DNA from: Amanita rubescens
Taxonomy: Eukaryota > Basidiomycota > Agaricomycetes > Agaricales > Amanitaceae
Assembly: GCA_015039365.1 (NCBI GenBank)
Contig: WION01000188.1
Location: forward strand, 1-64,000
DNA length: 64,000 nucleotides
Direction of reading: 5' to 3'
Part shown: piece after piece, positions 44,023-55,196 of the stretch
How the letters are laid out: each line of letters begins with the position of its first letter
Position numbering within the stretch: position 1 is the first letter of the stretch
Program-made: the position numbers and the translations under genes
The notes under the pieces: generated by a model
What the model was told of the DNA's origin: nothing
Database searches by the model: none
Seen by the model: the letters and a program-made list of their open reading frames with translations, nothing else

Positions 44023-45499
44023 CTAAGATATACGACAACTGGAAAGGATATAAGGAAACTCTAGGGATCGACTAACTTTACTAGAACGGCACTCTCTAAA
44101 CGACACGTAAGCGTTCCGATAATCGATGGTCGTAAATAGAGGGTTACCATGCTCATCGACCACCACTTTGTATGATTGTTTTATATTCCCAAGTAAACCC
44201 TCAACGTTGGGATTTGTGGGGTCAGCGATAAAGTCCTATAGCGCCTTGAGTTTGTCTTGTTCATGCGGGGGGATGCATGCTTACTTGTGGCAAGTGATCG
44301 CACCAGTCACTATCATGCACGAGGGCAACAGTGGCCTCCGGTTTCTGCATGGATTAGCCGTACATGTCACGGTGTGAGTTGCGAAATCTCACGGAATGCA
44401 AAAGCATGATGTTGATCAGATCGGAAGGGTGTAGCTGATGCAACGAGTTGAGATATGAAGAAGTAAAGGTTAGACAAAGCGTACGGGAGCGTCTTCGTTG
44501 AAATAATCTTCTAGTATGACTTCTCTGGGCTGCGACTTCTGGTTCGAGACTGCTTGCCTCTGTGCCTGTATTGCTCGAAGTCCCATTGCGCCCACTTCGG
44601 TCCTCAGCTTGTCCCATATGTCCGCTCGAAGCATGATCTTATATCCCCGCAGGAAAACGCATTGATTTGGCTCTTCATCATCGGAAACATGTATATCCTT
44701 TGGTCCTGGTCCTGCTTTGGCCTCTATCTTGCCCCGGCGCTCCCACCGGTATAACCCATCGTCAAAGATAAACTGAAGGATGTCGTGTTCTGTCCGGTGA
44801 GGATAGAAGACAGCGTTGCCCCAATTCACGGACTTGGTGCACTCGGTGACGAGATACAGGGACCCGTTGGAGATGTCCCTGCCAGAATCCAACGCATGCT
44901 TATACCAATCTATAGCATGACGCGAGGAATGCTTCTGGAAGTGGAGCAAATTCATCGCTGAATAGACGGTGGCACCTGTCGGCAGCACGAGAATCGCTCC
45001 TTCATCCGTTGAACATTGAAAAGCGGGAGAGCTATAAACGTTGAGCGCAATGGACAAGTACAACATAATCGTTTATGCTTACTCAATACGATCACCAATT
45101 TCAATGACGTTTTCGCTGGATAGACATGTACCAGAGGAAAATGTATCTTCGATGCTTATGATCGGTTCGAGTGGTTCGAAGTCGACAGGAAGTATGGCCG
45201 GATTTCCTGCGTCTGAGTGACAAACATTAAATAGAAAGTCGAAGGAACCGTTTGCGTTTATTCTTCCAACGTCTCCGATTCTTATTCCTTTCTTTCTGTA
45301 TACCGCTGGAAGAGCTCTGGATGGCGTGGGCATGTAGATAGGATAACCCGCCCTGTGCGCCAAGAGTCCCAGAGAGTATATGTCATTTCGAGCACGAGAG
45401 GTGTAAGAATATACGGTCTGAACGATATTAGATATGGAAATGAAACACTATAAGCCACTTGCTCACCGAAGGAATGTCTGGGTCCCGATAACCTGCCAT
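44023..45499 (-). CDS. Fungal protein of unknown function (GYPxYxPxPS family)
   Basis: It starts MAGYRDPDIPS at 45499. A short intron leads to YSYTSRARNDIYSLGLLAHR, then GYPIYMPTPSRALPAVYRKK, GIRIGDVGRINANGSFDFLF, and after a second intron CSTDEGAILVLPTGATVYSA and NGSLYLVTECTKSVNWG. Later exons encode HPSDLINIMLLHS, ATVALVHDSDWCDHLPQ and VDEHGNPLFTTIDYRNAYVS. The order and wording match a large Agaricomycete family that I recall only as uncharacterised. It ends at a TAG at 44023 unless spliced onward into the F-box frame. No catalytic motif is visible. Confidence 0.65.
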
Positions 45500-47040
45500 C
45501 GCCTGTGACGTTCTGAGGCTAAAATGCTAATCTTGAACGCTACGTCCACGAAAGGTCGACGTATGAGGTGATAAGGTGGAAACGACAGTATTTGTCTCTT
45601 GGACCGCTAGAGGATGATGGAGGTGCGCTGGTACAATGCGGCGACTCGGCTTGACTCGGGCCGTGCGATCACAGCATATATTACATAATGTTCCAAAATA
45701 GGCTTCCAAGTCTTGATCAACTCCTCCAACATCACTCCCGTTCTCCCAATCTCTCGTCCGTCCCTAGACCATCTCCACCTCATCATGGCTCCTCGTTCTA
45801 TACGCCCCTTCACATAGAGAGGCGAAAGAGATTCGAGCCGAGCGCTCTGTACATCTACTGGGTAAACTTGCAGGATGAGTCGGATGATGAATCAATGATA
45901 TATTGGGGGGTGAAAGCTGGGTTTCAAGAATATCGAGGATAACCACAACTGGAGTACTTTCTTCCCTAAGCCGTTACCATGAATGAACACCGGCCCCAGA
46001 CAGCGCGATTGAATTGATGGCATCCCGACGTGACAAGGAACCGCCTTGGGTCAGAAAAGGTAAAAGGAACGGTGCTTGTACCGCTCTTATACGCGGCAGC
46101 CCGTTCAGGTGTGGATTAGGAGGAGTTGTAGACCTCGAGCTGGACCGTGGATGGGCGAAGCGAAGTTCGGACGTACCTGCGACGGCTTGGGGTGGATAAC
46201 GCTAAAGCAAGCACCTAAAAGCGCCCGGACGAATATGCACTGCAAGACAAACGCCGTGCTGCTACTCCTGCAGGCTAATGCGGGAATGACCTTCCCTCCC
46301 GAAGCATGGCAAGGATGTTTGATGTTCGGCGGGTCTGAGCGTTTCGTGTTCCAGTTCGAAAAGATTGCAAATTCGGAGAGGCAGAGAACTCGTCCGGGGA
46401 CGAAAGTGGACAAGCCGCAGTAGCTGGCGTGAAATTTGATATCCAGCAGAACGTATTGGACGAGTATCCTTATTGGTGTTGTATCCGTTGCCACAAAATG
46501 GATTTTTCGTCTACTAATGCATCGATGGTCTCTGCATGAGTGCGTTGGGGGGGCGAAATCCTACGCGTGCCAAGCTTGCCTTCTTGCGAGACATCATAAT
46601 GAACACGCTTAAATTAGTGAGACGAGCTGCGGACCGATTTCAAGACAAAGCAATGGAAGGAGTGACTGTTATTACTTAAATAAACTCACGCCGGACGACC
46701 AGGACAACTACCACTGCCAGTTTTGACTTCCCAGATTAGGGATGAAGTTGGAAGCGTCATATCCTAGGACTAAGTTGACATTTCTCGCGGCCTTGAAATC
46801 TTCATCGCTAATCGACTTTCATTGCTTCATTTTCAAGTTCTACCAGAATCTTTCCCGCTCACCATTAGTAGCTTCGACGCGACGGTGAGTTGTGTCAAGA
46901 TATTGAACACGCGCCCGTCGTATTTTGGAAGCTTACACCGATACCATGACCGCGCCCCGAGTCTGCTGATCTAACTCAATCTCAATCTCTTGCATGTCTC
47001 AACGGCGCTGTTGTCTCGAACGTGAGAAAACCTGGGCCCA
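45500..47040. other. Intergenic with weak gene candidates
   Basis: A plus-strand frame at 46076-46423 contains CKTNAVLLLLQANAGMTFPP and AWQGCLMFGGSERFVFQFEK and looks protein-like, but it is isolated and opposed by an equally long minus frame. 45688-45942 plus ends in YIYWVNLQDESDDESMIYWG. I cannot assign either. No repeats were recognised. Confidence 0.3.
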
Positions 47041-47400
47041 TGTCTTTACTTGCTCTACCCCGCGACCCCCTTGAACGAACTCTCCCGCGGTTGGACGCTC
47101 AAGATCTCATAACTTCCGCTCTAATATCAAAACTATCATACACTCTTCAATTGCTCTTCGGTATCAGATCGCATGTCATGCGGCAGGCGCCGTAGACAAC
47201 CCACATTGCAAAATCTCGTACGCTGAAACCAAAACGCTCTACTGAACCGAGAAAAGGCAGTTTTCTCAAAGACTTTTGACGTGCCACGTAAGCCATCTTC
47301 AATATACGGCTCGACAACAGGCGTTTACCTGTCCGGTGACATCGGCGACCGAGGCTCCACTATTGCACTCTTCCATCCACACCTGACGATGTTCAACTGG
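47041..47400 (+). pseudogene. F-box gene fragment (opposite strand)
   Basis: The reading MSLLALPRDPLERTLPRLDA (47041 on) continues as YQIACHAAGAVDNPHCKISY, which matches the start of the cluster F-box genes. After a stop near 47245 a further piece, VPRKPSSIYGSTTGVYLSGD, matches FDVPHVPSSLYDLTSGIYC of the 42-44 kb gene. It is interrupted, ends abruptly, and lies head-on against the 3' end of the neighbouring minus-strand copy. Confidence 0.7.
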
Positions 47401-49404
47401 CAAATAAATAAAAATGAAATAGTATTGCTGGATGAGTTTAGCAGTGATGAGCGCACGGGTACATGTAAGAACGGCGGACCCTCGGCCGAAATAAAACATA
47501 GTAATTTCAACAAGACTCAGCCAAGATGGAACACAGTAACAGTCCCTTCGTTTACCTGCTGACTGTAAGCATAAACACGAAACCATGGCATGCCATACTA
47601 TACGCACGTTAAAGCCCAACAATCTCTCTTCGTCCATCAAAAAACCTTGAAAACGGTACGTCACAGGAAGATTGTACATCGTACAGCCAAATCCCATCTC
47701 AACGTCTTCTGCAAAAATATTCCTGTGAGAAAAATAGTCTCCTTTTCTTGCTTTAGCATATTGTCCCGACAAATCCCGGTCGTCGTCGTCGTCGTGGATG
47801 TTATAAGGATTGAAATCAAATATCGTGAATCGGGATCCACCAACAGACGAATCAAAATAAAGGAGCGCCCATCTTTGCCCAGTGGGAGGGTCAGTCCAAA
47901 AGATGGTGCTTCCACCAACGTCCAACCACATCGATATACCTGGGCCCCATTTAGACCAAGGAATCGAAAGTACCTCTCTTCGAGGGGTCCCATTTGCTGG
48001 GGCTTGGACACCGGATGTATCTATGTGTGAGAGTTTTGTGATGATGTCAAGGAGGGATTTGCGGTGTATAAAGAGAGCAAAAGCTGGGCCAACTAGGAAG
48101 GAGCCTTCAATGGGGGTGGCAAATCGAAGGATGATCATGATAATGGCATCGTCGATAGAGGTGTGGAATGGCCTAGGTGGAACATGTAGCAAATCATGTG
48201 CTAGATATGCGTTAGCTTTGCCATGGCACATAATATCAAAGATAACCTGTCCCTCAGATACAGCGGGGAAATGCAGGCTTAGGATTTGGTAAGGAATCTG
48301 GTCCGCTTCCTTGGGTATGTTCCAGACTTCAAGATGAGCCCGGGTGACGTTGGCAATGACAAGGGTTTCAGCTGATACGAAAATGAAATCAAGGCTAATA
48401 TTGAGCCTGCCGAAAATTCATGTTGCTATCGGGAAAATATGAATCTTTGAGTAGGGGGGTTGCGGAATGTATATTGGCATACCAATTTTTTTCGACCTGT
48501 TTTCCAGTCGAAAATGAATAACCTAGTTTGAGTCACCAAAGCAATGTTATCGCCGGCAATTTCCACTGCTATACCCGGTCGCATCTCGTCGAAATCTTGA
48601 ACGTGGATTCGAGAGTAGCGGGCCAAAGGGTGGTATTCTCCTGTAGAGAATTGGAGAGGAATCATGTTCACCGAATATACGACGCGATTTTCTTGAGTGT
48701 CAGTTGGTATTCTAGAAACGAGATTGAGAACAGACATTCAGATATACATGGAATAGTGTACGCACGATATGACGTTGACGACGAGATCATGTTCGCAAAT
48801 GGCCATGCCCGCGTTAAGAATAGATCCATTCCAGTCTTTTTTTGGACCGTGGCCGTGGATGGTGGCCCATCGTAGAACGTCATCGGGTGTGGATGGGAGG
48901 GTGCCATAGTGCAGGCCCTGGCGATCTATGTCAGTCATCAGATAAAAGCCTGCGACCATGTTGTGTATCCCAAAATTTTTCGGTGGCTCATTCGGCAGGT
49001 CAAACGTTTTTGTAAAGACTGGCTGGAACCTACGCCACGCCCTTTCTCGTTTCAATAGAACCTCGTAGCGCTCTGCGTATGAAAGTTTGCAACGCGGGTT
49101 GTCAACGACGCCTGCTACATGACAGGCAATGAGGTACTGAAAGAAAATGGAAGAACGTATGATGACGTTGAATTTTCTGGATATTAGAGAGCACGTCTTG
49201 ACATCCTGGGCGTCTAGATGCCTGAGAATTTGTTCGAGCGGATCGCGGGCCGTGCGAGTAGATTGGTGGGATTACCAAAAGGAACGCGGCTAAGACGAGT
49301 GAGAGATCGAAAATCCCCATCAGCCTCATCGCGGGTGTCCATCGATAACTGCCTGAGTTTGCTGATGAGGACGGTGATGAATCGATGATGCCGCGGCGGC
49401 ACAC
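47299..49404 (-). pseudogene. F-box gene, cluster member C (frameshifted at F-box)
   Basis: It starts MPPRHHRFITVLISKLRQLS at 49404 and reaches NPTNLLA, which aligns with KTLLALPP of member A. One base is then missing relative to member A within the F-box start (near 49250), after which the frame resumes with EQILRHLDAQDVKTCSLISR. The rest is well kept: VDNPRCKLSYAERYEVL, AWRRFQPVFTKTFDLPNEP, WKTGRKKLV, VPPRPFHTSIDDAIIM, SIPWSKWGPGISMWLD and FTIFDFNPYNI. The natural end is probably near 47560; the open frame continues to 47299 only by reading through the antisense fragment. A single frameshift may be real decay or a sequence error. Confidence 0.65.
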
Positions 49405-50119
49405 GACAGAGCTTGGCTTAGTAATCTGTTCAACTTCCGGTTCTATCCCTCAAATGCTTGATTTACGGGCAATATCCCCCCGTTCGATCTTGAAAAAATT
49501 AATCAGTCGACATCTTAGGCTGCAGTGAAATGCGGAAAACTTCCAAGCCAAGCTCTTACGTGACGATGGTCCGAAGATGATCTTTTGAAAAGGGATTGAT
49601 TTTGTCGAGTAGCCTTTAAAAAAACACGCACGATCGCAAATTTTGGTTTGCGTGGTCCAAGGGTTCATTGTCGACGAACCCAGGAAATTGAGCATTCATA
49701 CTAAAGCACGCCTACTTAGGTTACGACGAGAAGCGATGCGTGTTGAACCTGGAATACGTCCCAAGCAAATTTGGGTTAAATTATATGCTGTCAAAGATCC
49801 ATATCGTGCGGTCCAAGTCCAGGGTGAATTACCTGTCGAGCGCGGTAGCCGAGCTGTATTTCGTGTGGACCAAGTGTGCTGGAATAGCGTCTGTGGACGC
49901 GGGTGATGGAGTGGGTTGTGCCCTGTCATCCAATGCCAATTGAGTCAGTCGAGAGTGATTACAAGCACAGATATGGTTCTGCAGTGTACTGGAGGCGGCG
50001 GTTTGAGCGAAGTGAAAAACGAAAAGCGAAAGTGATGGCGGTGTTTGAGAGTGTAGGCGACTCACTGGGACGTTAGAATCGAGGAGAATACCCTTCGGGA
50101 AATGGGGAGAGATGGATTG
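49405..50119. other. Intergenic, no gene seen
   Basis: Open frames on both strands overlap (for example 49643-49906 plus and 49829-50329 minus). None resembles a known family, and part may be diverged upstream sequence of the F-box cluster. Confidence 0.35.
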
Positions 50120-51230
50120 ATTGAGGTAAATATGATGTCCAGGCGCAGCGCTAGTCGTACGCGTATCGTTAATTGGTTCCTTTATGTTGGTGTAGTGCTT
50201 CCCTTTTCCATCCCAAAGGTAGGCACAATACGCAGCGGGTGTGAGATTTATACACGACGCTCGCACGGTCGCGGGATATTGTTTTACTATTGTCATAGGA
50301 GCCGAATATATTATACGTCTCAACCCCATCTGATATCCTCTGCGAAAGTATTGTCATGATCGAAATGCTGTCATACGAGTCGGCAGGACCACCTCTTCCA
50401 TCAAATCGCGATAGATATTGAAAAGGTCGTAGTCATTTTTCCTGTGTCGAGATGGTCAAGGACTACCCAAGAGGATGCAGCGATCCACATGAGTCCGTTT
50501 ATGTCGCCTGAAACCACCTTGAGATCGGCAAGCCCAGATCAGAACAAGGAAACAAGTTAATGTCTCCGAGTTGGGAGAATTAACTATTTATGGTTTCGTT
50601 GGTGATGGCAGAGGAGAAAGAGTAAAATGGTGCCAAGGAGGGATTGGCGGAGCACGGAAAACGTGAAACGTGGCGCCTGGGGAAGCAAGGTAGATGGTGT
50701 TGATGATGATGGCGTGATCCGAAACGGTCTAGATGGAGCATGTGGTTGGTCATGGAGGTACGGGTTGGGCGCAATGTGGCAGTAAAATCGAGAATACGTC
50801 CCCTGGAGAGCAGTAAACGGAGTTTGGTGCGGAGCATCATCTTCCAGACTTCGTATTGACCCGAATAACGTTAGGAACGAAAGGGATAGGAAAGCGTGAC
50901 TATTATAGACGCTGTTCCCTTTGTTCCTATTTTAAAAAGTGCGAATGTTTAGGTGAAGCGAGTCAGAGAGACGGATAGCGGCGTACTACGTCATTCTGAG
51001 AAAAAGCTGGCTGAAACGTACTCCACGCCCTTTCCCGCTTTAATAGAGCACCATAGCGACCCGCGTACGAGAGTCTGAGATATTGATTGTCTACGACGCC
51101 TCCAGTGCGTAACACGCAATGCGATACCGAAGAATAATTGAAGAACCCGGAGTGTCACACGTTTACATTTCAACGGTAGTAGGCACTCCAAAGACTCGGA
51201 CACGCACGCATAGAAGCCCATGACGACCCC
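50120..51230 (-). pseudogene. F-box gene relic, cluster member D1
   Basis: Minus-strand pieces in different frames match the cluster: a relic of RIACHAAG...DN near 51090-51140 followed by KAGKGVEYVSASF for the AWRTLQPVF segment, and MTNHMLHLDRF near 50740, the shifted counterpart of MPHAPPRSF. Middle exons are missing and frames are broken. It is a decayed member in the same orientation as the others. Confidence 0.55.
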
Positions 51231-51399
51231 TCATTGTATATGTACATGTATTTCCGGTTAGGAAATAAGCAATCATTTCAGAAATGGGTCGACGATCATC
51301 GATGAAATTTGAAAATTCGCCCGCGAGCCTGATATCAAGACCAAGGGTGACTTTTAGCCAAAATGAAATACAGTAATCTTTTCGACGGATCCTTCATCG

Positions 51400-52220
51400 T
51401 TGACCTGCTAACAGTAAGTATGAATGCAAGGCAGGCATGCTATAACTGCACCTTTAAACCCAACAACCCCTCCTCTTCCATCAACAACCCCGTAAAATCG
51501 TACATCTCTGGAGCCGTGTATATTGTACAACCTATCCCCATCTTGATATCTTCCGCAAAAATATTATCATGACGCCCTTTCGTCCTACAACCAGCTCTCC
51601 AGGCAAGTCGTCGCGGACATTATGATATTATAAGGGTTGAAATCGACTATCCTGATACGACAGTTTCCATCACTGACGCGATCAAGGACCGCCCATCTCT
51701 GTCCGACGGAAGTTGCGGTCCATCCGATTTCCATTTGGTCGATGTTGAACCACCTTGAGATGGACGGACCCCATTTGGACCAAGGGATCGAACGCACGTC
51801 GTACATCCCTTCCTGGAGGTTCCGCCAGCCGGCGGGTGCATGGGAGTATGTAGTGAGAGCGGAGAAAGAGCAAGGTACCCCGGAATCCGGACCGTCTCTC
51901 ACATCCGCCGTATTGGACTGGTGGCGAATGTCGAGGGGAACGGGCTCATCTGCGCATGTAAGGTTTGAAACGGTTTCCAGGAGGGTCCGGCAATGGATGA
52001 ATAGCGTGAACGCTGAGGCGGAGGAGCTCAGAGGGGACGTGATATCGATGTAGGTGATGACAACGGTGTCATCGACAGATGCGTGAAACGGTCTAGGTGG
52101 AGCGTGTGGCATGTCGTGTATGTACGGGTTAGGGTCACTGCGGCACCTAGCATGAAGGATATGTCCAAGAAAGCAGCAAAAGCGTGAAGATGACCCGGGA
52201 GAGATGTCGGATCCTGTCAT
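51400..52220 (-). pseudogene. F-box gene, partial copy (cluster member D2)
   Basis: It keeps only the 3' part of the family: MPHAPPRPFHASVDDTVV, HCRTLLETVSNL, SIPWSKWGPSISRWFN, VGQRWAVLDRVSDGN and RIRIVDFNPYNI. The frame then breaks, although 51440-51570 still matches the last exon. The upstream F-box part is absent. At about 52160 the sequence switches into duplication R', so the ATG at 52220 (MTGSDISPGSSSRFCCFLGH) belongs to the R repeat, giving a chimeric reading frame. Confidence 0.65.
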
Positions 52221-52850
52221 GGTAGCGCTCCACGTCAGTTATCGCCTTTAATCAATCGCGGATGGACACGTACATCTGGGCCATTCAACCCGGCCCTCAA
52301 ATGCCTTTTGCTTCATAGATCATCACTAGCCATCGTGATGACGTGATCTGTGCGTATGGATGGGAACAGAAGGTTTAGATGCGAGGTCTGAAGCTTTTGA
52401 GTCAGGATGATAAAGCATAAGCGACGACACGTACATGGCCCGTAACTTGCCCTTGGTACCGTTATATGTAATGTTCAGGATGAATCTGAGCGTCGTCCCA
52501 ACGTGATCGTCTTCGAAATTTCATCCGAGCGACCTCACTACTAATCAGTACTTCTTGATCGCGAACAACCAAACAACCTCACCATCGCTTTTGGACCAGA
52601 GACGCGTCTCCTGTTCCTGTTCTTAGTGCCAGTCAACCGAGACCACTTTTCCCTTTTTGTCTATCGCCACGTCATCCTGTCTTTTCACGGCTGCTTCTCC
52701 TTCGCTCCTTTCGCTCGCTCTTTATAAGTTCCTTAGTCACACTACAATGTTATTGAGCCTAGACCATAAAACGAACCAAAAAAAGTGAAACCTTTCAAGT
52801 TTAGTTTTTGGGCGCTGCCGAGTTACGATGGGTCTTCCATGGCCTTTCGA
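52160..52850. repeat. Inverted duplication R', right copy
   Basis: The reverse complement of about 32465-33170. Shared landmarks include GTGATCTGTGCGTATGGATG (the opposite strand of the left copy has CATCCATACGCACGGATCAC) and GGGCGCTGCCGAG with ATAAAACGAACCAAAAA. Similarity is roughly 75-80% by eye. Confidence 0.75.
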
Positions 52851-53725
52851 GGAAGGACCTGAACACGGCCGTGGGAACATAATCACAAACGCAGAGTAGA
52901 AGCGTTTGAAGGCCCAACCAGGACAAGGGTTTCCGCGGGAACTACCAAAAATCCAGGTACCCCATTCCCCGCTTCCTCCCCCTGCTCATACAGCAGGCTC
53001 ACTTAGATGATCCATTAGAAAAAATGGTCAGTTATTCTAGTATTCACGATCCTCGGCGTAACATGCCGGGACACATGCCTCGTCTTCGTCACAAATCAAG
53101 GGAAAATTTCAAGTTCAGTGTTTAGATCCATCATGCTTTCTGTGACGCAAGACTCGAAGCTGAGGGAGGTGCTTGGAGAGGTTATTCGACTTCAGCCGTA
53201 GCCTGTGGTGGCTTAATGGCGATCCCTACGTGAATGGACAGGTGAGCGTGTCTTGCTTCCTTGATTATATATGCAAGTTGTGACGTTGGTTTAGATTGGA
53301 CAGTTGCAAGGTAATATCGACATTAGTTTTCGGAAAAAGGGTCCAAAGATAAGATTTCGTTTCGAAGAAAATAGCTCGGGATTTGACTTGTATTCAAGAC
53401 GGTGTATTTTACAAGTATAAGGAGAGAAAAGTGGGAGCTGTTTATAACGTGTATGTTTATCGCTTGCTGTTGGTCAGCGTCCTTATGGATTTCGAATTTT
53501 AGTGCGGTTCAAGGTTATTTGCGATGATGTGACGGTATTACATGTAGACCCTTAGTAGGGATTGCAGAGACATGATGTCGAGGTAGGTTTCGTGTAATGT
53601 CAGCTTGGGCTGCCGTCATTAATTAACCTACTTGGAGGTTGTTAAATTATCCCATGGATAAGCCTGGCACGTCGATCGAGGTTGATAATAGCTCGGGCAA
53701 TAGTCACGTCAATCCCAAAGAGGAC
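52851..53725. other. Intergenic, no gene seen
   Basis: No gene or repeat was recognised in this stretch between repeat R' and the 79-bp tandem duplication. Confidence 0.4.
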
Positions 53726-53883
53726 GACACTCATACCAGCGCATATATTGTCAGCGATATCGCAGCCGCACATACCGTATGCTAGTCCGTATATAATGAT
53801 GGCCGACACTCATACCAGCGCATATATTGTCAGCGATATCGCAGCCGCACATACCGTATGCTAGTCCGTATATAATGATGGCC
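53726..53883. repeat. 79-bp perfect tandem duplication
   Basis: Units 53726-53804 and 53805-53883 appear identical, beginning GACACTCATACCAGCGCATA. The stop codon of the minus-strand F-box gene (53861) lies in the second unit. Identity implies a very recent event. Confidence 0.95.
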
Positions 53884-54970
53884 GATAGGCAGAATCATTA
53901 TAGTAAGCATACCTGTCAATATGCCGAGTAGACGCAGCCGGGGTCAACACTAAACGCTTGAATATCTCGACGTCTGCATAGCTGCTACAATGCAATGCTA
54001 AACTGTCCATATGTGGCAGGACAATCGAGGGTTCGGTATCAGGTAGGCTGGAAAACGTAGCATCGGAGGTAGGCTTTAGAGCACAACTGACAAGGGACAT
54101 CCCTTGGCGTAAGATTACATTAAGACACGTCATAGACGGTATATCGAATTGAAGGAAGAGTTCCTTCAAGTTATGCCAAGGTACCGCCGTAATCAGCTTC
54201 TCGAGATGCGTTGCAAAGCAGTTGCAGAAAGTGAGATCTACGAGGCACGGAAGTCGGGGTGGGAGACGTAAAGTGTTTGCAGGGATGGTGTTCGGATGGA
54301 AAGGGTGAGTACGTTCTGTGCCACTGCCATCTGAGCAACCAATGTGGAGTTTTTGCAAGCGTAACATGTGCTCGGGTGGGATTTCTCTAAGGGTATGCAT
54401 TTCATCGAATTTAGGCGCAAGGCGTAGTTTCAGAAATGTGAAAGGTGCAACTAGGTGCTTCACAACGTCAGAGTGATAGACATCGTAGTTACAGAGTGAT
54501 AGTTCTGTCCTGGGAAGGGAGCCACCGCGGGTAAGCCAAAGGTGGAATAAGCGAAGTCTGGGATAACTCCTGTAGTGAATATTGGCAACGGTAGGCAATT
54601 GCTTGCCGTATCCGGCACTATGAAGCGTCACTCGCAATGGAAACTGGGCCCAGATATGAGGCATGTCCAATATGGTGTGCCGCCATGCAGAGCACACATA
54701 TGACAAGACCAAGGCAGGATGTTGACCGGATATAATATCGAAATGAGGGTTCACTATCTGGCACATGAGATCGAAGATGATTCGCAACACATCTTCTGGG
54801 AGCCCCATGATGTGGGATGGAAGTGCGAGAGCTGTTTCGCATGTTGCAATATCCTTTTTAAGCTCTGGATTTCGTTCCTCAGCGATGAGCGCCTCTCGGT
54901 TGGATATCTCTTCTTGGGATGAGTCGTTGGTAAAGCCTACGCCTATGTCTCTTAGATCTGTAGCCATCAC
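53861..54970 (-). CDS. F-box/LRR-type protein
   Basis: A single open frame of 369 codons. A short helical lead (NREALIAEERNPELKKDIAT) comes before the F-box (MGLPEDVLRIIFDLMCQIVN, about residues 56-75). Then comes CSAWRHTILDMPHIWAQFPL, the standard post-F-box motif of Agaricomycete F-box proteins. Leucine-rich repeats follow (LPCLVDLTFCNCFATHLEKL). It would act as substrate receptor of an SCF ubiquitin ligase. Relatives usually run to 450-600 aa, and this frame ends in the 79-bp tandem duplication, so the C-terminus may be truncated. It is divergent from the F-box gene at 55197. Confidence 0.8.
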   Translation of the reverse strand: MMATDLRDIGVGFTNDSSQEEISNREALIAEERNPELKKDIATCETALALPSHIMGLPEDVLRIIFDLMCQIVNPHFDIISGQHPALVLSYVCSAWRHTILDMPHIWAQFPLRVTLHSAGYGKQLPTVANIHYRSYPRLRLFHLWLTRGGSLPRTELSLCNYDVYHSDVVKHLVAPFTFLKLRLAPKFDEMHTLREIPPEHMLRLQKLHIGCSDGSGTERTHPFHPNTIPANTLRLPPRLPCLVDLTFCNCFATHLEKLITAVPWHNLKELFLQFDIPSMTCLNVILRQGMSLVSCALKPTSDATFSSLPDTEPSIVLPHMDSLALHCSSYADVEIFKRLVLTPAASTRHIDRYAYYNDSAYRPSLYTD

Positions 54971-55196
54971 TGGACCTGATGAGGATCTCGATGGGGCAAC
55001 TTGATAGGATATGAGTGATGGCTTACCGATGACTCCGAATGCAGTGTCTGTAAACTAGGATCGCTATTGGCTGTGCCTACTAGTACTAAGTCATTGTATA
55101 GACCTACACCGGACAGAACGTTCGTAACAGACACGTACTGCCACCAAAAAACAGGAACAGAGGGCTGCGTTTTGTCAAGCAGAACGAGTCACGTAA

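Noticed and set aside
45363..45499. Protein-kinase C-lobe motif in the start MAGYRDPDIPS...NDIYSLGLL
   Set aside because: It resembles the kinase subdomain VIII-IX pattern, but no catalytic loop, DFG or ATP-binding motif is present. The following text matches a different fungal family.
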